Origin: Neobacillus dielmonensis
GTDB lineage: Bacteria > Bacillota > Bacilli > Bacillales > Cytobacillaceae
Reading direction: 5' to 3'
Assembly (NCBI RefSeq): GCF_000612665.1
Contig: NZ_HG942067.1
Span: 1 to 44,205, forward strand
DNA: 44,205 nucleotides
Shown here: one piece after another, positions 23,653 to 32,459 of the stretch
How the letters are laid out: every line of letters starts with the position of its first letter
Numbering within the stretch: position 1 is the stretch's first letter
Position numbers and translations under genes: made by a program
Notes under the pieces: generated by a model
Told to the model about the DNA's origin: nothing
Seen by the model: only the letters and a program-made list of their open reading frames with translations
The model's database searches: none

Positions 23653-25101
23653 ATGCATTTAACTTCAATATTTCTTGGCATTATTTTTATTTTAAATTTA
23701 ATGTTCGCCACAATTGTCCTCTTTTTGGAAAGAAGGGATGCTGGGACTACCTGGGCTTGGCTCCTCGTTTTGTTCTTTATACCCATTTTAGGATTTATTT
23801 TGTATCTTCTTTTTGGTCAAAACCTAAGCAGGAAACATCTATTTTATTGGGAGGACCTGAAAAAGACCGGGTTTGAGGAAAAGGTCAGTACTCAGCTGGT
23901 GAATATCCACCGAAACCAATTCGAGTTCCGTAATCCTTCCTCCAAACATAATCGTGATTTAATTTATATGCAATTAGTGAATAATCACGCCTATTTATCA
24001 GAAGACAATTCAGTTGACCTATTTGTAGATGGAAGAAAAAAATTCGAGCAATTGTTTAAAGATATCGAATCGGCAAATGATTATATTCACTTGCAGTATT
24101 ACATCATTAAAAATGACCGGCTTGGAAAAAAGTTAATCGCTTTGTTGACGGAGAAAGCAAAAACGGGTGTTAAGGTTCGTGTTTTATACGATGAGCTTGG
24201 CTCGAGAAGTCTTCCGAAACGGCTATTTAAAGAGCTTCGTGCTGCTGGCGGACAAGTAGAGGTTTTTTTTCCTTCCAAATTAAGATTTATTAATTTGCGC
24301 ATGAATTTTCGCAACCATCGCAAACTGGTTATCATTGATGGGAAAATAGGCTATGTTGGAGGCTTTAATGTAGGTGATGAATATCTTGGACTAAATGAAA
24401 GGTTCGGTTATTGGCGGGATACTCACTTACGAATCCAAGGTACAGCCGTTGATGCCCTGCAAACACGTTTCATTCTTGACTGGAACCAAGCGTCTCGCAA
24501 ATACGATATTAGTTATGTCCCCAATCTGTTTCCTAAGGACGTTCCGCATGGCGATGTAGGAATCCAAATTGTTACGAGCGGCCCTGATTCAGAGTTGGAA
24601 CAAATCAAAAATGGCTATATTAAAATGATCCTGAGTGCTAAAAAAAGGATATATATCCAAACTCCCTATTTTATTCCGGATGCTAGTATTTTGGATGCCC
24701 TCAAAATTGCCAGTTTATCAGGTGTTGAAGTCAATATTATGATCCCGGATAAACCAGACCATCCGTTTGTTTATTGGGCTACACTGTTTCATATCGGCAG
24801 AATGCTAGAGATAGGTGCGCGGGTTTTTATCTACAAAAAGGGGTTTATTCACGCAAAAACGATCGTAGTGGATAAGGAAATGGCTTCAGTTGGAACGGCC
24901 AATATTGACTTTAGAAGTTTTAGACTCAATTTTGAAGTTAATGCCTTCCTCTATGACCAATCATTAGCCGACAAACTAGCCAGCATTTTCATAAATGACT
25001 GTCATGATTGTAAACTCCTGACATTGCAAGAATATAAAAGCCGTTCGTTATGGATCCGATTTAAAGAATCAATTTCGAGGCTGCTTTCTCCTATTCTATA
25101 G
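23653..25101 (+). CDS. cls: Cardiolipin synthase
   Basis: Membrane phospholipase-D-superfamily enzyme that condenses two phosphatidylglycerols into cardiolipin and glycerol. Two N-terminal transmembrane helices (~3-23 and ~32-54) are followed by two PLD domains with HKD motifs: H222-R-K224-x4-D229 (NHRKLVIIDG) and H400-A-K402-x4-D407 (IHAKTIVVDK). 482 aa is typical. The ATG at 23653 has GAAAGGA 6 nt upstream; the in-frame UUG at 23638 lies before this site. It ends before a terminator. B. subtilis has several Cls paralogues and which one this matches cannot be decided here. Confidence 0.94.
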   Translation: MHLTSIFLGIIFILNLMFATIVLFLERRDAGTTWAWLLVLFFIPILGFILYLLFGQNLSRKHLFYWEDLKKTGFEEKVSTQLVNIHRNQFEFRNPSSKHNRDLIYMQLVNNHAYLSEDNSVDLFVDGRKKFEQLFKDIESANDYIHLQYYIIKNDRLGKKLIALLTEKAKTGVKVRVLYDELGSRSLPKRLFKELRAAGGQVEVFFPSKLRFINLRMNFRNHRKLVIIDGKIGYVGGFNVGDEYLGLNERFGYWRDTHLRIQGTAVDALQTRFILDWNQASRKYDISYVPNLFPKDVPHGDVGIQIVTSGPDSELEQIKNGYIKMILSAKKRIYIQTPYFIPDASILDALKIASLSGVEVNIMIPDKPDHPFVYWATLFHIGRMLEIGARVFIYKKGFIHAKTIVVDKEMASVGTANIDFRSFRLNFEVNAFLYDQSLADKLASIFINDCHDCKLLTLQEYKSRSLWIRFKESISRLLSPIL

Positions 25102-25168
25102 AGAGCATTAACAACATAGTTATCATGCGTGTATCACCCTAAATTAACGGTACATTAAATAGCTCATG

Positions 25169-25195
25169 AGCTTCCTTAAAAGGGAAGCTTTTTTT
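25169..25195 (+). terminator. Rho-independent terminator after cls
   Basis: AGCTTCC/GGAAGCT stem with a 7-nt loop, followed by T6. Because it lies at the 5' end of the next open frame, it supports the downstream start chosen for the esterase. Confidence 0.85.
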
Positions 25196-25282
25196 GTGGA
25201 AAAATCAAACAAAAGGAGGAAAAAATTTACTTTTATTGAACATTATAAAGGGTTAGAAATTTTATTGAGAGAAGGCGGTAAA

Positions 25283-26212
25283 ATGGCACTTGATCCACAG
25301 ACGAAATTAGTATTGGACCAACTAGCGGCTGCGGGGGCACCTCCGTTGGAAACACTTTCTCCAGACGTAGCACGCCAAGTTTTTGTCATGCCCCAAGGAG
25401 AAATAGAAGAAGTTGGGAAGGTTTTCGATCGGACCATTCCCGGGTCAGAAACGGATATCCCTGTTCGCGTATATTATCCTAAGGGTGAGCAAACCAGTTA
25501 TCCTGCCCTTGTTTACTACCATGGTGGCGGCTGGGTAGTAGGAAATATTGAAAGCCATGACAATGTATGCAGAGCCTTAACCAACCTGGCCAACTGTGTA
25601 ACGATTTCGGTAGATTACCGTTTAGCACCTGAGCATAAGTTTCCAGCAGCCGTAGAGGATTCATACGAGGCCGTTAAATATGTGTTTGACCATGCGGAAG
25701 AATTCCAAATTGATCGGTCCAGAATTGCTGTTGGGGGCGACAGTGCGGGTGGGAATCTCGCAGCAGTTGTATCCAATATGGCAAAGGAGAAAGCGACCCC
25801 GACCATTAGCTTCCAGCTTTTGATTTATCCTAGTACAAATTTAGGTGGGGAACCTACTGTTTCCATGCAGGAAAATGCTGAAGGCTATTTTCTAGAAAAA
25901 GGAACAATGGAGTGGTTCCGCGACTGCTACCTGAATAGTGAAGAAGATAAACAAAGTCCGCTTACTTCACCGATGTTATTTGGCGACTTCAAAGACCTTC
26001 CGTCTGCACTTGTCATAACGGCTGAATATGATCCGTTAAGAGACGAAGGAGAAGAGTATGCAAATAAACTTGCGGAAGCGGGTGTGAAAGTTGAAGCGGT
26101 CCGTTATGATGGAACAATCCATGGCTTTGTCAGTATGGCTGCGGTACTTGATGTAGGGAAACGAGCGTTAGAAAAAGCAGGAACCACTCTGAGAAAAGTA
26201 TTTTATGAATAA
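25283..26212 (+). CDS. Alpha/beta hydrolase, HSL (family IV) esterase/lipase
   Basis: Cytosolic carboxylesterase of the hormone-sensitive-lipase family. The oxyanion motif HGGGW begins at H80. The catalytic triad is S154 in GDSAGGN, D250 in EYDPLRDEG and H280 in IHGF. 309 aa is normal for the family. The ATG at 25283 is chosen because GAAGGCGG lies just upstream and because the open frame further upstream runs into the cls terminator. It is a single gene followed by its own terminator. Likely substrates are short-chain esters; the physiological one is unknown. Confidence 0.93.
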   Translation: MALDPQTKLVLDQLAAAGAPPLETLSPDVARQVFVMPQGEIEEVGKVFDRTIPGSETDIPVRVYYPKGEQTSYPALVYYHGGGWVVGNIESHDNVCRALTNLANCVTISVDYRLAPEHKFPAAVEDSYEAVKYVFDHAEEFQIDRSRIAVGGDSAGGNLAAVVSNMAKEKATPTISFQLLIYPSTNLGGEPTVSMQENAEGYFLEKGTMEWFRDCYLNSEEDKQSPLTSPMLFGDFKDLPSALVITAEYDPLRDEGEEYANKLAEAGVKVEAVRYDGTIHGFVSMAAVLDVGKRALEKAGTTLRKVFYE

Positions 26213-26293
26213 GGACTTAGGGGGCCCACAGCGCCCGTGACAAGCTTAAGTAAAAAAATCATGTGGGAGTAGCATGTTACCAGGGGTAAAGAT

Positions 26294-26324
26294 GACAACC
26301 TTTGATGAGGAGGTTGTCTTTTTT
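26294..26324 (+). terminator. Rho-independent terminator after the esterase gene
   Basis: Perfect 8-bp stem GACAACCT/AGGTTGTC with a 9-nt loop and a T6 tail. Confidence 0.92.
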
Positions 26325-26331
26325 CGTTCAG

Positions 26332-26424
26332 AAAAGTAAATTCTACTTGGAAATGCTTACTTTTAAAAAACTAGGAAATTTTAGTGGATAAGTGAAAGCG
26401 AATCATGTAATCTGTAAAAGTAAG
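26332..26424. repeat. Repeated AAAAGTAA motifs upstream of the MFS gene
   Basis: AAAAGTAA occurs at 26332 and 26416 and inverted (TTACTTTT) at 26357. The last two share a longer 10-mer (TAAAAGTAAG and its complement). They surround the presumed promoter of the efflux gene and could bind a repressor. This is an inference. Confidence 0.35.
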
Positions 26425-26473
26425 TTTTTAAAGGAAACAAATAACTAATATAGAAAAATGGGGGAATGAATGG

Positions 26474-27916
26474 ATGGCGGTCTCAGACTTCAAAAAGTCT
26501 ACAATCGTGGCGCTGCTCCTTGCCGGAACATTTATTTCAATTCTAAATCAAACTTTGATGATTACTGCCATACCGCCAGTAATGGAGGAAATGGATGTAA
26601 CGGCAAATAGTGCCCAATGGCTTACCACTGTGTTTATGTTAGTGAATGGAATAATGGTGCCTGTTAGTGCCTTTCTGTTGGAACGATTTACTACAAGGCA
26701 GCTGTTTATCTCGGCTATGAGCATTTTCTCCTTGGGTACCTTAGTCGGTGGACTGGCACCTAATTTTGAAGTTCTTTTAATAGGAAGAGTGATTCAATCA
26801 CTGGGGGCAGGGGTTATGCTTCCGCTTATGCAAACCGTTTTTTTGATGATTTTTCCCGTTAACAAACGAGGCTCGGCGATGGGATTAGTTGGTCTTGTGA
26901 TCTCTTTTGCACCGGCAATTGGTCCAGCTTTGTCAGGATGGGTAACCGCCCATTTCTCATGGAGAGTCTTGTTTTTTATTATTCTACCGATTGCCATCCT
27001 TGATATTGTTGTTGCATTTATCGCTTTGAAAAATGTAACAGAGGTCTCCAAACCGAAAGTAGACGTTCTATCCATTGTATTATCGTCATTTGGTTTTGGC
27101 GGGTTGCTTTATGGTTTTACCGCTGCCGGTAATTATGGGTGGCTGAATTCCATTACGTTATTAACGTTAGGAATCGGAGCTCTGGCCCTGTTTATGTTTG
27201 TGTTCAGGCAAATGAGGTTAACTCATCCGATGCTGGAATTTCGGGTATATGCACTTTCAATTTTTCCGTTTGCGATTGTGATTGGAATGATTGGCTTTAT
27301 GGGATTGATTGGTGCAGAAACGATTATTCCATTGTTTATGCAGAATATGAGGGGGTTTTCTGCATTCGAGGCTGGTCTTGCCCTTTTGCCTGGTGCGTTA
27401 ATTAGTGGACTCATGGCACCAATTGTTGGAAGATTATTTGATAAAATCGGGGCAAGGTGGCTGGTGATTATTGGTTTGATTATCACGACAGCATCTTCAT
27501 TTGCTTTTACCAATTTAGGGACCACAACAACTATGTCTTTTATAACAGTTTTATACGGAATTAGAATGTTTGGTTTATCCATGGTGATGATGCCAGCGGC
27601 AACCGCAGCCTTAAATCAGTTACCGAGACGGCTTATTCCTCATGGTGCTGCTATGGATAATACGATGAAAATGATTGCAGCATCTGTCGGTACAGCAATA
27701 CTTGTTACTGTAATGACCACCACTGCAGAAACAGCTAAGAACCGTTTGGATGTTACCAATCCCGATATTCATGGAGCAAATGTGGCTTTTATGGTAGTTT
27801 CCATTTTAACTCTTATTGCCTTGTTACTTTCATTCTTCATTAAGGATCATAGGTCTGCCAAAGCGACCAGTGATAAGAGTGGCAAAAAAGTAAGTATGGG
27901 AATGCAGGGGGAATAA
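26474..27916 (+). CDS. MFS multidrug exporter, DHA2 (EmrB/QacA) type
   Basis: 480-aa integral membrane protein predicted to have ~14 helices and export drugs by proton antiport. Family marks are the opening LNQTLMITAIPPVMEEM (a DHA2 motif D1-like region), ANSAQWLTTVFMLVNGIMVP, the motif A-like segment LLERFTTRQLF, and the antiporter motif C-like GLVISFAPAIGPALSGW. It resembles B. subtilis LmrB/Mdr-type pumps. The ribosome binding site GGGGGA (26460-26465) precedes ATG 26474. No regulator gene is adjacent; repeated AAAAGTAA sites upstream may be its control region. Substrates cannot be inferred. Confidence 0.9.
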   Translation: MAVSDFKKSTIVALLLAGTFISILNQTLMITAIPPVMEEMDVTANSAQWLTTVFMLVNGIMVPVSAFLLERFTTRQLFISAMSIFSLGTLVGGLAPNFEVLLIGRVIQSLGAGVMLPLMQTVFLMIFPVNKRGSAMGLVGLVISFAPAIGPALSGWVTAHFSWRVLFFIILPIAILDIVVAFIALKNVTEVSKPKVDVLSIVLSSFGFGGLLYGFTAAGNYGWLNSITLLTLGIGALALFMFVFRQMRLTHPMLEFRVYALSIFPFAIVIGMIGFMGLIGAETIIPLFMQNMRGFSAFEAGLALLPGALISGLMAPIVGRLFDKIGARWLVIIGLIITTASSFAFTNLGTTTTMSFITVLYGIRMFGLSMVMMPAATAALNQLPRRLIPHGAAMDNTMKMIAASVGTAILVTVMTTTAETAKNRLDVTNPDIHGANVAFMVVSILTLIALLLSFFIKDHRSAKATSDKSGKKVSMGMQGE

Positions 27917-27945
27917 CATTAATAGATTCAATTAGAACGTCGGGA

Positions 27946-27977
27946 GACATATGCCTATTGGGTGTATGTCTTTTTTG
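27946..27977 (+). terminator. Rho-independent terminator after the MFS gene
   Basis: GACATATGCC and GGGTGTATGTC form an imperfect stem (outer 6 bp perfect), followed by T6. Confidence 0.8.
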
Positions 27978-28131
27978 ATTTCACTTTAGCATATAGCATG
28001 GAAAATAATTAGCTTTAGTGCTTTTTCGCTTGTTTGCGGTAAAGTAATAAAATTTTTTCTTGATTTTTTGTCAGAAAATTCATTATAATATATTCATATA
28101 TTATTTCGGGATAAGATGGGAGATTAACAAA

Positions 28132-29169
28132 ATGAAAGATTTCATCAGCAAATTATTGAACGGTATGAGTATTGGCATTGTTGTAGCTCTAATCCCTAAT
28201 GCCTTACTAGGGGAAATTTTAAAGCTCATCATACCTATTTTTCCACCATTACAGCATGTTTTTGATATAACCGTGTTTGTCATGAGTCTACTTCCAGTCA
28301 TGATCGGTGTCATGGTAGGAATTACGTTTAAATTATCACCGATTCAGACAGCAAGCGTTGGGATTGCGGCAATGGTTGGCAGTGGTGCAGTTCAAAAGAC
28401 GGCAGATGGTTTATTTGCACTAAATGGGATTGGAGTGGTCATTAATACTGGTGTTACCGCAGCCTTAGCTGTTTTATTTGTACAGTTACTGGGTGGGCGA
28501 TTGAAGGCTTACTCCATACTATTGATGCCAACATTAAGTATTTTAGTGCCAGGAATGATTGGATACTTAATTCTCCCGTTTGTAAAAAGCTCAACAGGAT
28601 TACTAGGTGTTGCCATTGCAAATATTACCACATTACAGCCAGTTGTAATGGGGGCTATTATTGCTGTTGTATTTTGTGTTATTATTCTCTCTCCGATTTC
28701 AACAGTTGGGGTTGCAACCGTAATTATGCTTTCGGGTGTCGGCTCAGGTGCAGCCAATTTAGGAATTGTAGCAGCCGGGGTCGGTTTAGCTTTTGCCAGC
28801 TATAAAGCGAACTCGATGGGTACAGCCTTGGCCCATGTATTAGGCTCTCCCAAAATCCAAATGAGGAATTTTTTTATGAAACCGAAAATCGCTTTTCCGA
28901 TGTTAATTACAGCAGCTGTTCTAGGAGCTTTAGCGGGTGTTTTAGACATTCAGGGAACCCCGTACAGTGCTGGTTTTGGCTTATCAGGGCTGGTAGGGCC
29001 ATTAAATTATATGCACTTAGCATCAGGCGGCTGGACATTAAAGAATGTATCTATCATGCTGAGTGTCTTCTTCATATTGCCCATTGCCCTAAATCTGAGC
29101 TTGATTTATGTATTTTCTAGAAAGCTAAAAATGATAAAAGCGGAAGATTATAAATTGCAATTTGATTAA
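28132..29169 (+). CDS. PTS EIIC-like membrane protein (PfoR family)
   Basis: 345-aa, highly hydrophobic protein with about 9-10 membrane helices, of the PTS_EIIC_2/PfoR type (opening FISKLLNGMSIGIVVALIPNALLGEI; MVGSGAVQKTADG). It has no EIIA or EIIB domain and no adjacent PTS genes, so it may be a transporter of unknown substrate rather than a classical PTS component; PfoR itself was named as a regulator of perfringolysin. The ATG at 28132 is chosen because GGGAG lies 9-10 nt upstream; the frame extends upstream through AT-rich leader sequence with no helix. Bracketed by terminators, so monocistronic. Confidence 0.82.
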   Translation: MKDFISKLLNGMSIGIVVALIPNALLGEILKLIIPIFPPLQHVFDITVFVMSLLPVMIGVMVGITFKLSPIQTASVGIAAMVGSGAVQKTADGLFALNGIGVVINTGVTAALAVLFVQLLGGRLKAYSILLMPTLSILVPGMIGYLILPFVKSSTGLLGVAIANITTLQPVVMGAIIAVVFCVIILSPISTVGVATVIMLSGVGSGAANLGIVAAGVGLAFASYKANSMGTALAHVLGSPKIQMRNFFMKPKIAFPMLITAAVLGALAGVLDIQGTPYSAGFGLSGLVGPLNYMHLASGGWTLKNVSIMLSVFFILPIALNLSLIYVFSRKLKMIKAEDYKLQFD

Positions 29170-29180
29170 TCCTGAAACTT

Positions 29181-29221
29181 TATGCCGGTGCTGGTGATTA
29201 AAACAGCCCGGCATATTTTTA
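29181..29221 (+). terminator. Rho-independent terminator after the EIIC-like gene
   Basis: TATGCCGG/CCGGCATA continues into GCTG/CAGC with a small bulge, then T5. Confidence 0.92.
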
Positions 29222-29324
29222 TTAAGAAATGCAAGTCATCCCTCAAACTTGAATTTTGTTTAAAAAAAAAGCTACAATATAATACATGAGTTTAATGACA
29301 AAATAGAAAAAGTAGGGAAGAAAT

Positions 29325-30065
29325 ATGATTGCAAAAACAGAAGAGGATATTAACGGATTAAAAGAAATTGGCAGGATTTGCGCTTCCATAAGGGATGAAT
29401 TGGTCCGTAGAGCAATGCCTGGTGTTACAACAAAAGAGTTAGATGAGATAGCCGGTGAAATGTTTGCAAAAGAAGGGGCAACATCCGCTCCAAAAGGGGA
29501 ATATGATTTTCCTGGCTATACTTGTATCAGTATCAATGAGGAAGTGGCACACGGGATCCCTGGCAAAAGGGTGATACAAGAAGGAGATATTGTGAATATC
29601 GATGTTTCCGGTTCAAAAAATGGCTACTTTGCGGATACAGGGATTTCAGTCGTCGTTGGTGAAGGTGAGGAAGTCCTGAAAAAACTTTGTGACGTGGCAA
29701 AGCTGGCGTTTGAGGAAGGATTAAAGAAAGCCAAACCAGGTTCAAGAAAAAGTGGGCTTGGTAAAGCGGTATACCGGACAGCCAAACAGCACGGCTTTAC
29801 CGTCATCATGAATTTGACGGGCCATGGAATTGGACGGACTATCCATGAGGAACCAGAATATATTTATAATTATAATGAGCCAAGCGATGATGAATTGCTT
29901 AAAGATGGAATGGTCATTGCCTTTGAACCATTTATATCCACACTTGAAGAGGAAGTTTTTGAAAAAGGCGACGAGTGGACCTATATTACGGAACAAAGCT
30001 TTGTGGCCCAATACGAACATACGATGATTCTTACTAAAAATGGACCAATCATAACCACATTATAA
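29325..30065 (+). CDS. map: Type I methionine aminopeptidase
   Basis: Removes the N-terminal Met of nascent proteins in the cytosol. The five metal ligands of the pita-bread fold are present: D93 (NIDVSG), D104 (FADTG), H167 (TGHGIGRTIHEEP), E201 (FEPF) and E231 (QYEHTM), together with the substrate-binding H76 (EEVAHGIPG). 246 aa is normal. It stands alone rather than in the secY-adk-map ribosomal operon, so it is probably the second isozyme (YflG/MapB type). A plausible promoter is TTGTTT, a 16-nt spacer, TATAAT (29258-29285). It ends at a strong terminator. Confidence 0.94.
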   Translation: MIAKTEEDINGLKEIGRICASIRDELVRRAMPGVTTKELDEIAGEMFAKEGATSAPKGEYDFPGYTCISINEEVAHGIPGKRVIQEGDIVNIDVSGSKNGYFADTGISVVVGEGEEVLKKLCDVAKLAFEEGLKKAKPGSRKSGLGKAVYRTAKQHGFTVIMNLTGHGIGRTIHEEPEYIYNYNEPSDDELLKDGMVIAFEPFISTLEEEVFEKGDEWTYITEQSFVAQYEHTMILTKNGPIITTL

Positions 30066-30070
30066 GAAAA

Positions 30071-30104
30071 AAAACATCTCTGACTTTTAGCAGAGATGTT
30101 TTTT
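30071..30104 (+). terminator. Rho-independent terminator after map
   Basis: Perfect 12-bp stem AAAACATCTCTG/CAGAGATGTTTT with an 8-nt loop and T tail; the A-run would also allow function on the minus strand. Confidence 0.95.
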
Positions 30105-30244
30105 CAATTATACAGATCCATTTTCTAGCTCGCTTTTACAAATTGAAAAAAAGCCTATTATTTTTAAGCTGGTTTTTCGCAACAAACCGAAGCATCCTTC
30201 GTCTAATTTTACATAAAAAGGAAAGACGTCTTGGAGGTGCTCTA

Positions 30245-30662
30245 ATGAACTATATTATTACTCACAATTTGAATGAAAAACTAATGGAAGAATTACATCA
30301 ATTATTTGAGCGGGAGTGGTGGACGAGGGGAAGAAAACGGGAGGATATAAAAAATATGCTGGCATATTCGGATATCGTGATGGGCCTTTGTGATTCACAT
30401 ACGAATGAACTAATTGGGTTTACATCGTGTACTGACCGATTATACTTATAAGGCCCTGATTTTGGATGTAATCGTCAAGGAAAGCTTTTGCGGGCAGAAT
30501 TTGGGGAGGGAGTTAATGAACCATATCGTAGAACATCCTTCTTTGCAACAAGTCCAACATTTTGAGCTATACTGCCGCCCGGAAATGCTTCCTTTCTATC
30601 AAAAATGGGGATTTACTGAGGAGTTTAAAGAGCTTTATTTTATGAGGAAAACAAACAATTAA
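30245..30662 (+). pseudogene. GNAT-family N-acetyltransferase, frameshifted
   Basis: The frame starting at ATG 30245 (GGAGGTG at 30232-30238) encodes the first ~60 residues of a GNAT protein (MNYIITHNLNEKLMEELHQL...NELIGFT). It then runs into an early stop. A second frame continues the same protein as RVLTDYTYKALILDVIVKE, followed by the acetyl-CoA-binding motif CGQNLGRELM and FYQKWGF to stop at 30662. Removing one T at 30425 joins the two halves seamlessly. The rejoined protein would be ~138 aa, a normal GNAT size. Either a true recent inactivating mutation or a one-base sequencing error. Confidence 0.88.
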
Positions 30663-30765
30663 GCTTTAGATGCACTTTTTCTGGCAATTCAATTAATTAT
30701 ATTTTTTTAACTATAAAAATGATAAACTAGTAAATATCTATTTTTGTAAAAAAGTGAGGATTACA

Positions 30766-31569
30766 ATGATCAAAACGATTTTTTTTGACTTAGATGATAC
30801 GTTGCTATGGGATCAAAAAAGTATAAAAGAAGCATTTGCAGCTACCTGCCGTTTGGCAGAAGAACGGTATGGAGTCAATCCTGATGAGATGGAAGAAGCT
30901 GTTCGTGAAGCAGCCAGGGAGTTGTATTCTTCCTACGAAACATATCCCTTTACTCAGATGATTGGCATTAATCCATTTGAAGGGTTATGGGGAGACTTTT
31001 TTGACGATCAGGATGATTTTAGAAAATTAAAAGAGATAGTTCCGGGATATCGTAAAGATGCATGGATAGCAGGGCTTAAAAAAATGGCCATTGATGATGT
31101 TGATTTCGGGTTTGAATTGGCAGAGCGATTCCCGGAAGAACGGAGAAAACTTCCGTTCGTCTACGAGGATACTTTTGAAACGCTGAAGTCTTTAAAAGGG
31201 AAGTATCAGCTTTTGCTATTGACCAACGGTTCGCCTCATTTACAAAATACCAAATTAGAGATTACACCAGAGCTTGTGCCGTATTTTGATGAGATTGTCA
31301 TTTCCGGAGATTTTGGAAGAGGCAAGCCCGATCAGGGGCTATTTGAATATGCCCTATCAAAATTGTCACTGTCCAAGGATGAAGCCATCATGGTAGGCGA
31401 TAATCTGATGACTGATATCTTGGGGGCAAATCGCGCCGGGATGAAATCCGTGTGGATTAATCGTCACAATAAACAACGGAATGATGTTATTCCAACTTAT
31501 GAAATTAAGCGTTTAGCGGAACTGCATACTATTTTGGAAGAACTGAATAAAGGTTTTGTTAATACCTAA
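30766..31569 (+). CDS. HAD-superfamily hydrolase (YsaA/YjjG-like phosphatase)
   Basis: 267-aa cytosolic haloacid-dehalogenase phosphatase. Motif I FFDLDDT supplies D8 and D10, motif II LLTNGSP, motif III the Lys in GRGKPD, and motif [14 protein letters not shown] helical cap follows motif I (~18-110), as in subfamily IA enzymes acting on small phospho-metabolites. The ATG at 30766 gives the hydrophobic strand IKTIFF right after Met, as usual; GTGAGGA (30754-30760) is the ribosome binding site. Substrate uncertain (phosphoserine or nucleotide phosphatase activity is known for relatives). Confidence 0.88.
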   Translation: MIKTIFFDLDDTLLWDQKSIKEAFAATCRLAEERYGVNPDEMEEAVREAARELYSSYETYPFTQMIGINPFEGLWGDFFDDQDDFRKLKEIVPGYRKDAWIAGLKKMAIDDVDFGFELAERFPEERRKLPFVYEDTFETLKSLKGKYQLLLLTNGSPHLQNTKLEITPELVPYFDEIVISGDFGRGKPDQGLFEYALSKLSLSKDEAIMVGDNLMTDILGANRAGMKSVWINRHNKQRNDVIPTYEIKRLAELHTILEELNKGFVNT

Positions 31570-31651
31570 TATTACCAGTATCATAATTGTAACCTTGTTT
31601 CCCTTTTATGCGACTAACAGGTAAAGGCATAAATGAAAGGGGAACGGAATA

Positions 31652-32338
31652 ATGAAACTGAGAGGATTATCAGTTATATGTTGTGCATTGGTAATTGGAC
31701 TTTTAACCGGCTGTGGGACAGGTAATGGAAACGAGGGAAGTGCGGGAGCAAAAGAAATAAAAGCAGAAAGTCCAAAAAATAATGAGATCGCCCCAAAGTT
31801 TCATCCTACAATTGAAGCCACTGAGCAGAACAATAGCGTCAACCTAAATTATAGGGTCAAGAATATCTCAGGTGAAACCAAAACCCTTACCTTTCCTAAC
31901 GGAATAAAAGCTGATTACATTGTGTACGATGAAGCTGGAAAAAAAGTTAAACAATTCTCTGAAGATCATTTGTCGACACAAGCGATTGAAAAAATATCGT
32001 TAAAAAATAATGAAGAGCTGACTAAAGCGTTCACAATCTCCGATCTTGCCAATGGCCGCTATAACGTAGAAGTTTTCTTAAACGCGGAGGAAGAGGAAGC
32101 AAAAGCAGTTACGGAGCTAAATGTGACCAATTCTTTTGCTCAAGGTGCTGGGACTCTAAACGGCCAGATGGATCCGCATACGATTGAAGTGGATATGAAC
32201 GGCACCCCTACAGCCTTTCAAATGACGGAAAAGGCAATCCAACAGCTTCCAAATTATCGAGATGGTGACCTTATTTCTTTTCATTACAGAGAGAATGAAA
32301 CAGGGCAAAAAACAATACTAAGTTTTGTGGTGCAATAA
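31652..32338 (+). CDS. Lipoprotein with BsuPI-like domain
   Basis: 228-aa lipoprotein. The signal peptide has a basic start, hydrophobic core and lipobox LLTGC, with C21 as lipid-modified residue. After a charged linker (~25-55), residues ~58-155 resemble the BsuPI (intracellular proteinase inhibitor) beta-sandwich: NLNYRVKNISGETKTLTFPNG, DYIVYDEAGKKV, then ISDLANGRYNVEVFL. The C-terminal ~65 residues form an extra domain (GTLNGQMDPHTIEVDMNG) not assigned. Membrane-anchored on the outer face. AAAGGGGA (31635-31642) precedes the ATG. Inhibitor activity is not demonstrated; many family members are of unknown role. Confidence 0.85.
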   Translation: MKLRGLSVICCALVIGLLTGCGTGNGNEGSAGAKEIKAESPKNNEIAPKFHPTIEATEQNNSVNLNYRVKNISGETKTLTFPNGIKADYIVYDEAGKKVKQFSEDHLSTQAIEKISLKNNEELTKAFTISDLANGRYNVEVFLNAEEEEAKAVTELNVTNSFAQGAGTLNGQMDPHTIEVDMNGTPTAFQMTEKAIQQLPNYRDGDLISFHYRENETGQKTILSFVVQ

Positions 32339-32364
32339 CAATTAACTTAATTGATAGATAGTTT

Positions 32365-32389
32365 AAGCTGGGGCATGCCTCAGCTTTTT
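32365..32389 (+). terminator. Rho-independent terminator after the lipoprotein gene
   Basis: AAGCTGGGG/CCTCAGCTT with tetraloop CATG and T-run. Confidence 0.9.
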
Positions 32390-32459
32390 CAATTTTTTAT
32401 GATATTTTTATAATTATTGCTACAATGCATGTTAGATAAAACTCGTGGAGGTATGGAAA

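Noticed and set aside
25166..25282. N-terminal extension of the HSL-type esterase
   Set aside because: The extension begins within the cls terminator and has no family match; the ATG at 25283 has its own binding site.
28060..28131. N-terminal extension of the EIIC-like protein
   Set aside because: The upstream codons are AT-rich leader without a ribosome binding site; the family start fits ATG 28132.
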